A stretch of 64,000 nucleotides of DNA. It comes from Streptomyces sp. NRRL S-455. GTDB taxonomy: Bacteria > Actinomycetota > Actinomycetes > Streptomycetales > Streptomycetaceae. The notes below the pieces were generated by a model that was not told the origin of the DNA, ran no database searches, and was given only the letters and a program-made list of their open reading frames with translations. Where the stretch lies: contig NZ_JOCT01000008.1 of assembly GCF_000717875.1 (NCBI RefSeq), positions 1 to 64,000 of the forward strand, given 5' to 3'. The position numbers and the translations under genes were made by a program. Of this stretch, positions 19,482 to 26,955 are shown in pieces. Numbering within the stretch: position 1 is the stretch's first letter; each line of letters begins with the position of its first letter.

Positions 19482-20525
19482 ATGCGGGCCGTGGTGATCG
19501 AGCGGTACGGGGAGCCGGCCGAGGTCCGGGAGGTCCCGGTGCCCGAACCCGTCGAGCACGGCGTGGTCGTGCGGGTGGAGGCCACGGGACTGTGCCGGAG
19601 CGACTGGCACGGCTGGCAGGGTCACGACCCTGACATCACGCTGCCGCACGTGCCCGGGCATGAACTCGCCGGTGTCGTTGAGGCGGTGGGCTCACGGGTG
19701 ACGGGCTGGCGGGCCGGCGACCGGGTCACCGTGCCGTTCATCTGCGCCTGCGGCACCTGCCCGTCCTGCGCGGCGGGCGACCACCAGGTGTGCGAGCGCC
19801 AGACCCAGCCCGGCTTCACCCACTGCGGGTCCTTCGCCCAGTACGTGGCACTGGACCACGCCGACGTGAACCTCGTGGCGCTTCCCAGGGAGCTGTCCTT
19901 CGCGACGGCGGCCTCGCTCGGCTGCCGGTTCGCCACGGCGTACCGGGCGGTGGTGCAGCAGGGCCGGGTCGCGGCGGGGGAGTGGGTGGCGGTGCACGGG
20001 TGCGGTGGCGTCGGGCTCTCGGCGGTGATGATCGCGGCGGCGTCGGGCACGCGGGTCGTGGCCGTCGACGTCTCGGCCCAGGCCCTGGACCTGGCGCGGA
20101 CGTTCGGGGCAGCCCACTGCCTGGACGCGACGTCCGTGCCCGACACCGCGGCCGCGGTCCGTGACCTCACCGGTGGTGGCGCCCACCTCTCCCTCGACGC
20201 CCTCGGCTCTGCCGCCACGTGCGCCGCCTCCGTGAACGGCCTGCGCCGCCGCGGTCGGCACGTCCAGGTGGGCCTGCTGCCCTCGCCGTCCGGCACGACC
20301 CCCGTACCGATGGCCCGCGCGATCGCCCTGGAGCTCGAACTCCTCGGCAGTCACGGCATGGCGGCGCACAGCTACCCGCCGATGCTGGAGCTCGCCCGCA
20401 GCGGCGTACTGCGCCCCGACCTGCTGGTGACGTCCACGATCCCGCTCGACGCGGCCCCGGCCGCACTGGCGGCGATGGGGGAAGCGCCGGGGGCGGGCGT
20501 GACGGTCATCGAGCCTTGGAGCTGA
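19482..20525 (+). CDS. Zinc-dependent alcohol dehydrogenase
   Basis: 347 residues of the medium-chain dehydrogenase family. Catalytic zinc ligands Cys38 and His60-Glu61 (PGHE), structural zinc cysteines C90, C93, C96, C104, and a Rossmann motif HGCGGVGLSAVMIA for NAD(H). It would oxidise an alcohol or reduce an aldehyde; the substrate cannot be told. It stands after the MMPL gene with 93 bp between and is followed by a small minus-strand HTH gene. Confidence 0.9.
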   Translation: MRAVVIERYGEPAEVREVPVPEPVEHGVVVRVEATGLCRSDWHGWQGHDPDITLPHVPGHELAGVVEAVGSRVTGWRAGDRVTVPFICACGTCPSCAAGDHQVCERQTQPGFTHCGSFAQYVALDHADVNLVALPRELSFATAASLGCRFATAYRAVVQQGRVAAGEWVAVHGCGGVGLSAVMIAAASGTRVVAVDVSAQALDLARTFGAAHCLDATSVPDTAAAVRDLTGGGAHLSLDALGSAATCAASVNGLRRRGRHVQVGLLPSPSGTTPVPMARAIALELELLGSHGMAAHSYPPMLELARSGVLRPDLLVTSTIPLDAAPAALAAMGEAPGAGVTVIEPWS

Positions 20526-20550
20526 CACCGGAAGAGGACGGAGACGGCGG

Positions 20551-20751
20551 TCAGTCGCTTCTTCGGTTGCGGTTGCCGGGCCTGGAGGCCACCCACGCCC
20601 GGACCGTGTCGGCGTACCAGTAGGGCTTGCCGCCCTCGACGTGGTCGGGCGGGGGCAGCAGCCCGTGCTTGCGGTAGGACCGCACGGTGTCCGGCTGCAC
20701 CCGGATGTGTGCGGCGATGTCCTTGTAGGACCACAGCCTTCGGTCGGTCAT
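20551..20751 (-). CDS. Small MerR/AlpA-like DNA-binding protein
   Basis: 66 residues from the ATG at 20751. A single winged HTH: LWSYKDIAAHIRVQPDTVRSYRKHGLLPPPDHVEGGKPYWYADTVRAWVAS, with the typical W-x-x-Y/F ending of excisionase and AlpA-type proteins. No effector domain. It ends 25 bp from the ADH stop codon (convergent). Such proteins are common in Streptomyces; no target is apparent. Confidence 0.75.
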   Translation of the reverse strand: MTDRRLWSYKDIAAHIRVQPDTVRSYRKHGLLPPPDHVEGGKPYWYADTVRAWVASRPGNRNRRSD

Positions 20752-21248
20752 GACGTGCACCTCCCCGCGCGCACCACGGCGGCGGCCGGGGATGGCCACC
20801 CGGGGGGTCCGGGCGCTGCGCTGGCGATCAACAAGCCTGTGTCCGGTCAACGAGGCTCGGTCATACAGGGCAGGGCCTGTGCGCCAGGTGTGACGAAAGC
20901 TCTGCTCGCCCAGGACACCTGTGACAAGAAGAGGGCGTTTGTGACACAGCCGCCGCAGAGGCGTGCGCAGGGGCGTCGGCGCGGCGGCTTGACGCGGTGC
21001 CCGGACTGCCGCGCGGCAGCCGGCTGGAGAGGCGGAACGCGGAGTAGCGCCGAAGACTCGGAAGAGGAAGGCCCGCAAGGGAAGAGGAAGACCCGCAAGG
21101 GAAGGGGAAGACCCCCGAAGAAGGGGACACGGACCAGGTCGCACCGAAAGCGCTGTCATAATCTGGTCCGAATGTCCGGACAAAACATTGACAGGGCTTC
21201 GTGAAGGGGGCTACAAAGCCGGGGACAGCCGACACCGAGGGGAAGCCG
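20752..21248. other. 497-bp region upstream of the inositol genes
   Basis: Contains no gene I trust. A run of three imperfect 20-bp repeats (GGAAGAGGAAGACCCGCAAG type) lies at about 21060-21120, and the palindrome TGTCCGGACA at 21173-21182 stands about 67 bp before iolC, followed by a TTGACA at 21188-21193. The palindrome is a plausible GntR-type operator for the iol operon. Confidence 0.5.
21173..21182. promoter_or_regulatory. Candidate GntR-type operator of the iol operon
   Basis: TGTCCGGACA is a perfect 10-bp palindrome between the repeat region and iolC; flanking TGTCA (about 21154) and TGACA (21189-21193) extend the symmetry. No GntR gene is seen in the window, so the regulator would be elsewhere. 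Confidence 0.45.
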
Positions 21249-22199
21249 ATGGCGTACGACCTGATCACCATGGGGCGGATCGGGGTGGATCTGTATCCGC
21301 TCCAGACCGGCGTCCCACTGCCGCAGGTCACATCCTTCGGCAAGTTCCTCGGCGGCTCGGCGACGAACGTCGCGGTCGCGGCGGCCCGCCTGGGGCGCCG
21401 GACCGCGGTGATCACACGGACCGGCGACGACCCCTTCGGCACGTACCTGCACGAGGCCCTGCGGGACTTCGGCGTGGACGACCGCTGGGTCACCCCGGTC
21501 CCCGGCCTGCCCACGCCGGTCACCTTCTGCGAGGTCTTCCCGCCGGACGACTTCCCGCTGTACTTCTACCGGCAGCCCAAGGCCCCCGACCTGGAGATCG
21601 ACGCCCACGAGCTCGACCTCGACGCCGTCCGCGACGCCCGCGTCTTCTGGGTCACGGGCACCGGCCTGAGCGAGGAGCCGAGCCGTACGGCGACCCTCGC
21701 GGCCCTCGCGCACCGCGCCAAGTCCGGCACGACCGTCTTCGACCTCGACTGGCGCCCCATGTTCTGGACCGACCCGGACGCGGCCCGCCCCTTCTACGAG
21801 GAGGCCCTGCGCCACACCACCGTGGCCGTCGGCAACCTCGACGAGGTGGAGGTCGCCACCGGTGTCCGCGAACCGCACGCCGCCGCCCGCGCCCTCCTGG
21901 ACGCCGGTGTCGAACTCGCCGTCGTCAAGCAGGGCCCCAAGGGAGTCCTGGCCGTGAACCGGGAGGGCGAGGCCGCCGAGGTCCCGCCGCTGCCCGTGAA
22001 CGTCCACAACGGACTCGGCGCCGGTGACGCCTTCGGCGGCTCCCTCGTCCACGGGCTGCTGGCCGGCTGGGACCTGGAGAAGACCATGCGGCACGCCAAT
22101 GCCGCCGGGGCGATCGTCGCCTCCCGCCTGGAGTGCTCGTCCGCGATGCCCACCCCGGACGAGATCGAGGCGGCCGTCACCGCGGGGGCCGTCAAGTGA
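21249..22199 (+). CDS. iolC: 5-dehydro-2-deoxygluconokinase
   Basis: 316 residues from the ATG at 21249, preceded by GAGGGGAAG. PfkB/ribokinase fold: GGSATNVAVAAARLG near the start (sugar-binding signature 1), FDLDWRP in the centre, and NGLGAGDAFGGSLVHGLL near the end with the catalytic Asp. ITMGRIGVDLYPLQ is characteristic of IolC rather than other PfkB kinases. It phosphorylates 2-deoxy-5-keto-gluconate, the fifth step of myo-inositol breakdown. It overlaps the next gene by GTGA. Confidence 0.9.
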   Translation: MAYDLITMGRIGVDLYPLQTGVPLPQVTSFGKFLGGSATNVAVAAARLGRRTAVITRTGDDPFGTYLHEALRDFGVDDRWVTPVPGLPTPVTFCEVFPPDDFPLYFYRQPKAPDLEIDAHELDLDAVRDARVFWVTGTGLSEEPSRTATLAALAHRAKSGTTVFDLDWRPMFWTDPDAARPFYEEALRHTTVAVGNLDEVEVATGVREPHAAARALLDAGVELAVVKQGPKGVLAVNREGEAAEVPPLPVNVHNGLGAGDAFGGSLVHGLLAGWDLEKTMRHANAAGAIVASRLECSSAMPTPDEIEAAVTAGAVK

Positions 22200-23086
22200 C
22201 CGTCGACGTCTGCGAACTCGTCCGCCTGCGCAGCCACCGCCCGGAGGCGATCGCCGAGGCCGCCGCCCGCCGGACCAGGCGGCCGCTGCTCAATACGAGC
22301 GGCCGTCTGATGATCGTCGCCGCCGACCACCCGGCCCGCGGCGCCCTCGGTGCCGGCGGCCGCAGCATGGCCATGGCCAACCGCGCCGACCTCCTCGAAC
22401 GCCTCTGCCTGGCCCTGTCCCGGCCCGGCGTGGACGGCGTCCTCGCCACCGCCGACATCCTCGACGACCTGCTGCTGCTCGGCGCCCTCGACGGCAAGGT
22501 GGTCCTGGGCTCGATGAACCGCGGCGGCCTCCAGGGCGCCAGCTTCGAACTGGACGACCGCTTCACCGGGCACCGCCCCGAGGACATCGAGCGCCTCGGC
22601 TTCGACGCGGGCAAACTGCTCCTGCGCATCGACTACGACGACCCGGGCTCCCTCACCACGATGGAGTCCACCGCCCGAGCCATCGACGACATGGCCGCGC
22701 GCCGGCTCCCCGTCTTCGTCGAGCCGTTCATCAGCCGCCGCGACGAGCAGGGCCGGCTCCGCAACGACCTCTCCGCCGAGGCCGTCACCAAGTCCATCGC
22801 CATCGCCTCCGGCCTCGGCGGCAGTTCCGCGTACACCTGGCTGAAGGTCCCGGTCACCGACAACCCCGACGACATGGCCGAGGTCATGGCGACCTCCACG
22901 CTGCCCGCCGTGCTCCTCGGCGGGGAGGTCGGAGGCTCCGCCGAGGAACAGGCCGGGGCGTACGAGAAGTGGCGCGGCGCCCTGCAACTGCCCACCGTGC
23001 GCGGGCTGGTGGTCGGCCGTTCGCTGCTGTACCCGGCGGACGGAGACGTGGCCGCCGCCGTGGACACCGCCGTAGGACTGCTGTGA
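22196..23086 (+). CDS. Cgl0158-type (beta/alpha)8 barrel protein, probable IolJ-like aldolase
   Basis: 296 residues starting from a GTG that overlaps the iolC stop. The sequence (LMIVAADHPARGALGAG, GVLATADILDDLLLLGAL, GSMNRGGLQGASFELDDR, KLLLRIDYDD, FVEPF, LKVPV, VLLGGEVGG) is a TIM-barrel class I aldolase-like protein. A lysine in the LKVPV strand could form the Schiff base. In actinobacterial iol operons this gene replaces or precedes iolB and is thought to cleave 2-deoxy-5-keto-gluconate 6-phosphate into dihydroxyacetone phosphate and malonate semialdehyde. Assignment rests on family and position. Confidence 0.75.
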   Translation: MTVDVCELVRLRSHRPEAIAEAAARRTRRPLLNTSGRLMIVAADHPARGALGAGGRSMAMANRADLLERLCLALSRPGVDGVLATADILDDLLLLGALDGKVVLGSMNRGGLQGASFELDDRFTGHRPEDIERLGFDAGKLLLRIDYDDPGSLTTMESTARAIDDMAARRLPVFVEPFISRRDEQGRLRNDLSAEAVTKSIAIASGLGGSSAYTWLKVPVTDNPDDMAEVMATSTLPAVLLGGEVGGSAEEQAGAYEKWRGALQLPTVRGLVVGRSLLYPADGDVAAAVDTAVGLL

Positions 23087-23096
23087 GGGCCGCCTC

Positions 23097-23312
23097 ATGA
23101 CCAGTGTGCGCACCGAAGACCAGGAGTTCCGTCCCCAGATCGCCTCCGGCGCGGAAGGCCGCTTTGCTTTGGCAGGAGCGAAGTGCGAGCGACAACTCCC
23201 CGCCCGCTACGGCCCCGCGCCGGAGGTCCCCCACGCGAGGCGCACGCGGCCTCTCCGTATGAACGTTCGTCGTGGCCGCCCCGTACCCGTGACCACCCAG
23301 AGGGAGGGATAA
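23097..23312 (+). pseudogene. iolB: Remnant of iolB (5-deoxy-glucuronate isomerase)
   Basis: A 71-codon open frame exactly where iolB is expected, between the aldolase gene and iolD. Residues 18-49 (EGRFALAGAKCERQLPARYG then PAPEVPHARR) resemble the middle of IolB, and a short stretch in the +1 frame near 23255-23310 (SSWPPRTRDHPEGG) resembles the next conserved segment, usually SSYPPHKHDE. Normal IolB has about 270-300 residues, so both ends and about 35 internal residues are gone and the frame is shifted. I read this as decay of iolB, leaving a short non-functional piece. A short new gene cannot be excluded. Confidence 0.6.
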
Positions 23313-23315
23313 CCG

Positions 23316-25199
23316 ATGACCTCGACGACGAGGCTGACGGTCGCACAGGCGCTCGTGCGCTTCCTGTCGGCCCAGTACACCGAGCGCGACGGCGCACGGC
23401 AGCGGCTCATCGGAGCCACGTGGGGCATATTCGGCCACGGCAACGTCGCCGGCCTCGGCCAGGCGCTCCTGGAGTACACCGAGGAGATGCCGTACCACCA
23501 GGGCCGCAACGAGCAGGCCATGGTGCACGCGGCGGTCGGCTACGCCCGCCAGTCGGGCCGCCTGTCCACACACGCGGTGACGACCTCCATCGGCCCGGGC
23601 GCCACCAACCTCGTCACCGGCGCCGCCCTCGCCACCATCAACCACCTGCCGGTGCTGCTCCTGCCCGGCGACATCTTCGCCACCCGCCCCGCCGACCCGG
23701 TCCTGCAGCAGCTCGAAGTCCCGTATGCCGGTGACGTGTCGGTCAACGACTGCCTGCGCCCGGTCTCCAAGTACTTCGACCGGATCACCCGCCCCGAGGC
23801 CCTGATCCCCTCCGCGCTGAACGCCATGCGCGTGCTCACCGACCCCGTCGAGACCGGCGCCGTCACCCTGGCCCTGCCGCAGGACGTGCAGGCCGAGGCG
23901 TACGACTGGCCCGAGGACTTCTTCGCCGAGCGCACCTGGACCGTACGGCGCCCCGGCGCCGACCCGGCGGAACTCGTGGACGCGGTCAACATGATCCGGG
24001 CGGCGAAGCGGCCCCTGGTCATCGCGGGCGGCGGCGTCCACCACAGCCGAGCCGAGGAGGCGCTCGCCGAGTTCGCCGGGACCACCGGCATCCCGGTCGC
24101 CTCCACCCAGGCCGGCAAGGGCTCCCTGCGCCACGACCACCCCCAGGACGTCGGCGGCATCGGCCACACCGGCACGGCCACGGCGGACGAACTGGCCCGC
24201 ACAGCCGACCTGGTGATCGGCGTCGGCACCCGCTACACCGACTTCACCACCGCCTCGGGCACGCTCTTCTCCAACCCGGACGTCCGGTTCCTGAACCTCA
24301 ACGTCGCCCCCTTCGACGGCCACAAGCTCGCCGGCCGGCCGCTCATCGCGGACGCCCGCAGCGGCCTGGAGGAGCTGACCGAGAGGCTGCGGATGCACGG
24401 CCACCGGGTCGCGCCGTCCTACGCCACCGAGTACACCGAGGACAAGGAGCGCTGGGAGCAGCGCGTCGACGCCTGCTACGAGGTGGACGAACCGGATATC
24501 CGCCCCACCCAGCCGCAGGTCCTCGGCGTCCTGGACGCCCTCGTCGACGAGTCGGACATCCTCATCAACGCGGCCGGCTCCCTCCCCGGCGACCTGCACA
24601 AACTCTGGCGGACCCGGTCCCGCGACCAGTACCACCTGGAGTACGGCTACTCCTGCATGGGCTACGAGATCCCGGCCGCCATCGGCGTGAAGATGGCCGC
24701 CCCGGACCGGCCGGTGTGGGCCCTGGTCGGCGACGGCACGTACCTGATGATGCCCACGGAGATCGTGACGGCCGTACAGGAGGGCGTCGCGATCAAGCTC
24801 CTGATCATCCAGAACCACGGCTACGCGTCCATCGGCGGCCTGTCCGAGTCGGTGGGCGGCGAGCGGTTCGGCACCGCCTACCGCTACCCGGCCGAGGACG
24901 GCACCCACACCGGCCCGCCGCTGCCCGTGGACCTCGCCGCCAACGCGGCCAGCCTCGGCATGCGCGTGCTGCGCGCGAAGACCGTACGGGACCTGCGCGA
25001 GGCCCTCGCCGAGGCCCGGGCCGCCGACACTCCCACATGTGTCTACGTGGAGACCCAAACGGCAGACACAGTGTCGGGCGTGCCTCCCGCGCAGGCCTGG
25101 TGGGATGTACCCGTGGCCGAGACCGCGACACGGCCGTCCGCGGTCAAGGCACGTGAGCTGTACGAACGGCACGTCTCCACCCGACGCCGCCATCTGTGA
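23316..25199 (+). CDS. iolD: 3D-(3,5/4)-trihydroxycyclohexane-1,2-dione acylhydrolase
   Basis: 627 residues, thiamine-diphosphate enzyme. HQGRNEQAMV carries the TPP-activating Glu66; SIGPGATNLVTGAA and the C-terminal TPP-binding stretch GDGTYLMMPTEIVTAVQEG then IIQNHGYASIGGL (from about 472) are typical IolD. It opens the ring of the trihydroxycyclohexanedione to 5-deoxy-glucuronate, the IolB substrate. It starts 3 nt after the iolB remnant frame and runs by 4-nt spacing into the mmsA ribosome site, so the operon is intact apart from iolB. Confidence 0.93.
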   Translation: MTSTTRLTVAQALVRFLSAQYTERDGARQRLIGATWGIFGHGNVAGLGQALLEYTEEMPYHQGRNEQAMVHAAVGYARQSGRLSTHAVTTSIGPGATNLVTGAALATINHLPVLLLPGDIFATRPADPVLQQLEVPYAGDVSVNDCLRPVSKYFDRITRPEALIPSALNAMRVLTDPVETGAVTLALPQDVQAEAYDWPEDFFAERTWTVRRPGADPAELVDAVNMIRAAKRPLVIAGGGVHHSRAEEALAEFAGTTGIPVASTQAGKGSLRHDHPQDVGGIGHTGTATADELARTADLVIGVGTRYTDFTTASGTLFSNPDVRFLNLNVAPFDGHKLAGRPLIADARSGLEELTERLRMHGHRVAPSYATEYTEDKERWEQRVDACYEVDEPDIRPTQPQVLGVLDALVDESDILINAAGSLPGDLHKLWRTRSRDQYHLEYGYSCMGYEIPAAIGVKMAAPDRPVWALVGDGTYLMMPTEIVTAVQEGVAIKLLIIQNHGYASIGGLSESVGGERFGTAYRYPAEDGTHTGPPLPVDLAANAASLGMRVLRAKTVRDLREALAEARAADTPTCVYVETQTADTVSGVPPAQAWWDVPVAETATRPSAVKARELYERHVSTRRRHL

Positions 25200-25213
25200 A
25201 GGAGTTCCCGGCC

Positions 25214-26716
25214 ATGACGAAGATCGTCAACCACTGGATCGGCGGCAAGACCGTCGAAGGCGCCTCGGGCACGCACGGACCGGTGACCGATCCGGCGACC
25301 GGCGCGGTGACGACGAAGGTCGCGTTCGCCTCGGTCGACGAGGTGGACGCCGCCGTCGCGGCGGCCAAGGAGGCCTTCGCCACCTGGGGTCAGTCCTCCC
25401 TGGCCCAGCGCACCTCGATCCTCTTCAAGTTCCGTGCCCTGCTCGACGCGCACCGCGACGAGATCGCCGAGCTGATCACCGCCGAGCACGGCAAGGTCCA
25501 CTCCGACGCCCTCGGCGAGGTGGCCCGCGGCCTGGAGATCGTCGACCTGGCCTGCGGCATCAGCGTCCAGCTGAAGGGCGAGCTGTCCACGCAGGTCGCG
25601 AGCCGCGTCGACGTCTCGTCCATCCGCCAGCCGCTCGGCGTCGTGGCCGGCATCACGCCGTTCAACTTCCCGGCGATGGTGCCGATGTGGATGTTCCCCA
25701 TCGCCATCGCCTGCGGCAACACCTTCGTGCTGAAGCCGTCCGAGAAGGACCCGTCGGCGTCCATCAGGATCGCCGAACTCCTCGCCGAGGCCGGCCTGCC
25801 CGACGGCGTCTTCAACGTCGTCCACGGCGACAAGGTGGCCGTCGACCGCCTCCTGGAGCACCCGGACGTCAAGGCCGTCTCCTTCGTCGGCTCGACCCCC
25901 ATCGCCCGCTACATCCACACCACCGCCTCCGCCAACGGCAAGCGCGTCCAGGCGCTCGGCGGCGCCAAGAACCACATGCTGGTCCTCCCCGACGCCGACC
26001 TCGACGCGGCCGCCGACGCCGCCGTGTCCGCCGCCTACGGCTCCGCGGGCGAGCGCTGCATGGCCATCTCCGCGGTCGTCGCGGTCGGCGCGATCGGCGA
26101 CGAACTCGTGCAGAAGATCCGCGAGCGCGCCGAGAAGATCAAGATCGGCCCCGGCAACGACCCGGCCTCCGAGATGGGCCCGCTCATCACCAAGGTCCAT
26201 CGCGACAAGGTCGCCTCCTACGTCGAGGGCGCGGCGGCCGAGGGCTGCGAGGTCGTCCTGGACGGCACCGGCTACACCGTCGACGGCTTCGAGGACGGCC
26301 ACTGGATCGGCATCTCGCTCCTCGACAAGGTGCCCACCTCCGCCAAGGCCTACCGGGACGAGATCTTCGGCCCGGTCCTGTGCGTGCTGCGCACCGAGAC
26401 CTACGAGGAGGCCCTGGACCTGATCAACGCCTCACCGTTCGGCAACGGCACCGCGATCTTCACCCGGGACGGCGGAGCGGCCCGTCGCTTCCAGCTGGAG
26501 GTCGAGGCCGGCATGGTCGGCGTGAACGTCCCGATCCCGGTCCCCGTCGGCTACCACTCCTTCGGCGGCTGGAAGGACTCGCTCTTCGGCGACCACCACA
26601 TCTACGGCAACGACGGCACGCACTTCTACACCCGCGGCAAGGTCGTCACCACCCGCTGGCCGGACCCGGCCGACGCCCCGGCGGGCGTGGACCTGGGCTT
26701 CCCGCGCAACCACTGA
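25214..26716 (+). CDS. mmsA: Methylmalonate/malonate-semialdehyde dehydrogenase
   Basis: 500 residues from the ATG at 25214 with AAGGAG just upstream. Aldehyde dehydrogenase fold with GVVAGITPFNFPAMVP, FVGSTPIARYIH, GAKNHMLVLPDAD and the active-site Cys282 in GSAGERCMA, the form found in the CoA-acylating MmsA/IolA class. It converts malonate semialdehyde plus CoA to acetyl-CoA at the end of inositol catabolism, or methylmalonate semialdehyde to propionyl-CoA in valine catabolism. Last gene of the iol operon, followed by a terminator. Confidence 0.92.
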   Translation: MTKIVNHWIGGKTVEGASGTHGPVTDPATGAVTTKVAFASVDEVDAAVAAAKEAFATWGQSSLAQRTSILFKFRALLDAHRDEIAELITAEHGKVHSDALGEVARGLEIVDLACGISVQLKGELSTQVASRVDVSSIRQPLGVVAGITPFNFPAMVPMWMFPIAIACGNTFVLKPSEKDPSASIRIAELLAEAGLPDGVFNVVHGDKVAVDRLLEHPDVKAVSFVGSTPIARYIHTTASANGKRVQALGGAKNHMLVLPDADLDAAADAAVSAAYGSAGERCMAISAVVAVGAIGDELVQKIRERAEKIKIGPGNDPASEMGPLITKVHRDKVASYVEGAAAEGCEVVLDGTGYTVDGFEDGHWIGISLLDKVPTSAKAYRDEIFGPVLCVLRTETYEEALDLINASPFGNGTAIFTRDGGAARRFQLEVEAGMVGVNVPIPVPVGYHSFGGWKDSLFGDHHIYGNDGTHFYTRGKVVTTRWPDPADAPAGVDLGFPRNH

Positions 26717-26726
26717 GGTTTCCTGA

Positions 26727-26756
26727 GGGGCGCCCGCAGTTTCTCGCAGGCGCCCT
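26727..26756 (+). terminator. Terminator of the iol operon
   Basis: Hairpin with arms GGGGCGCC and GGCGCCCT around a TTTCTC loop, 10 nt after the mmsA stop. Confidence 0.65.
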
Positions 26757-26759
26757 GAG

Positions 26760-26820
26760 CCCCGCGCCCCTAGGGGCGCGGGGAACTGCGCGACAAGCCC
26801 CCACGAGCCCGCACACGGCC
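26760..26820. repeat. Dispersed Streptomyces repeat (GGGGCGCGGGGAACTGCGCGAC type)
   Basis: A perfect 24-bp palindrome CCCCGCGCCCCT/AGGGGCGCGGGG (26760-26783) continues into GGAACTGCGCGACAAGCC and CACGAGCCCGCA. This composite is one I recognise from many Streptomyces intergenic regions. Identification is from memory. Confidence 0.6.
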
Positions 26821-26955
26821 GACCACGCCACCGCCCGAGCTCGCCGCCGTACACCACCCGCAGTACGCCGAAGACCCTCGTAGTCCCGTGGAAGGTCTCC
26901 CACCTCGGTCTCCGGTCGACAACTGTTCGACAGGTTCACCCCGTACCGTTGACGC

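Noticed and set aside
20641..21204. Plus-strand frame ending in an AT-hook-like GRGRPPKK
   Set aside because: Overlaps the opposite HTH gene, begins with unlikely sequence and the Lys/Arg part arises from purine-rich repeats; no ribosome site seen.
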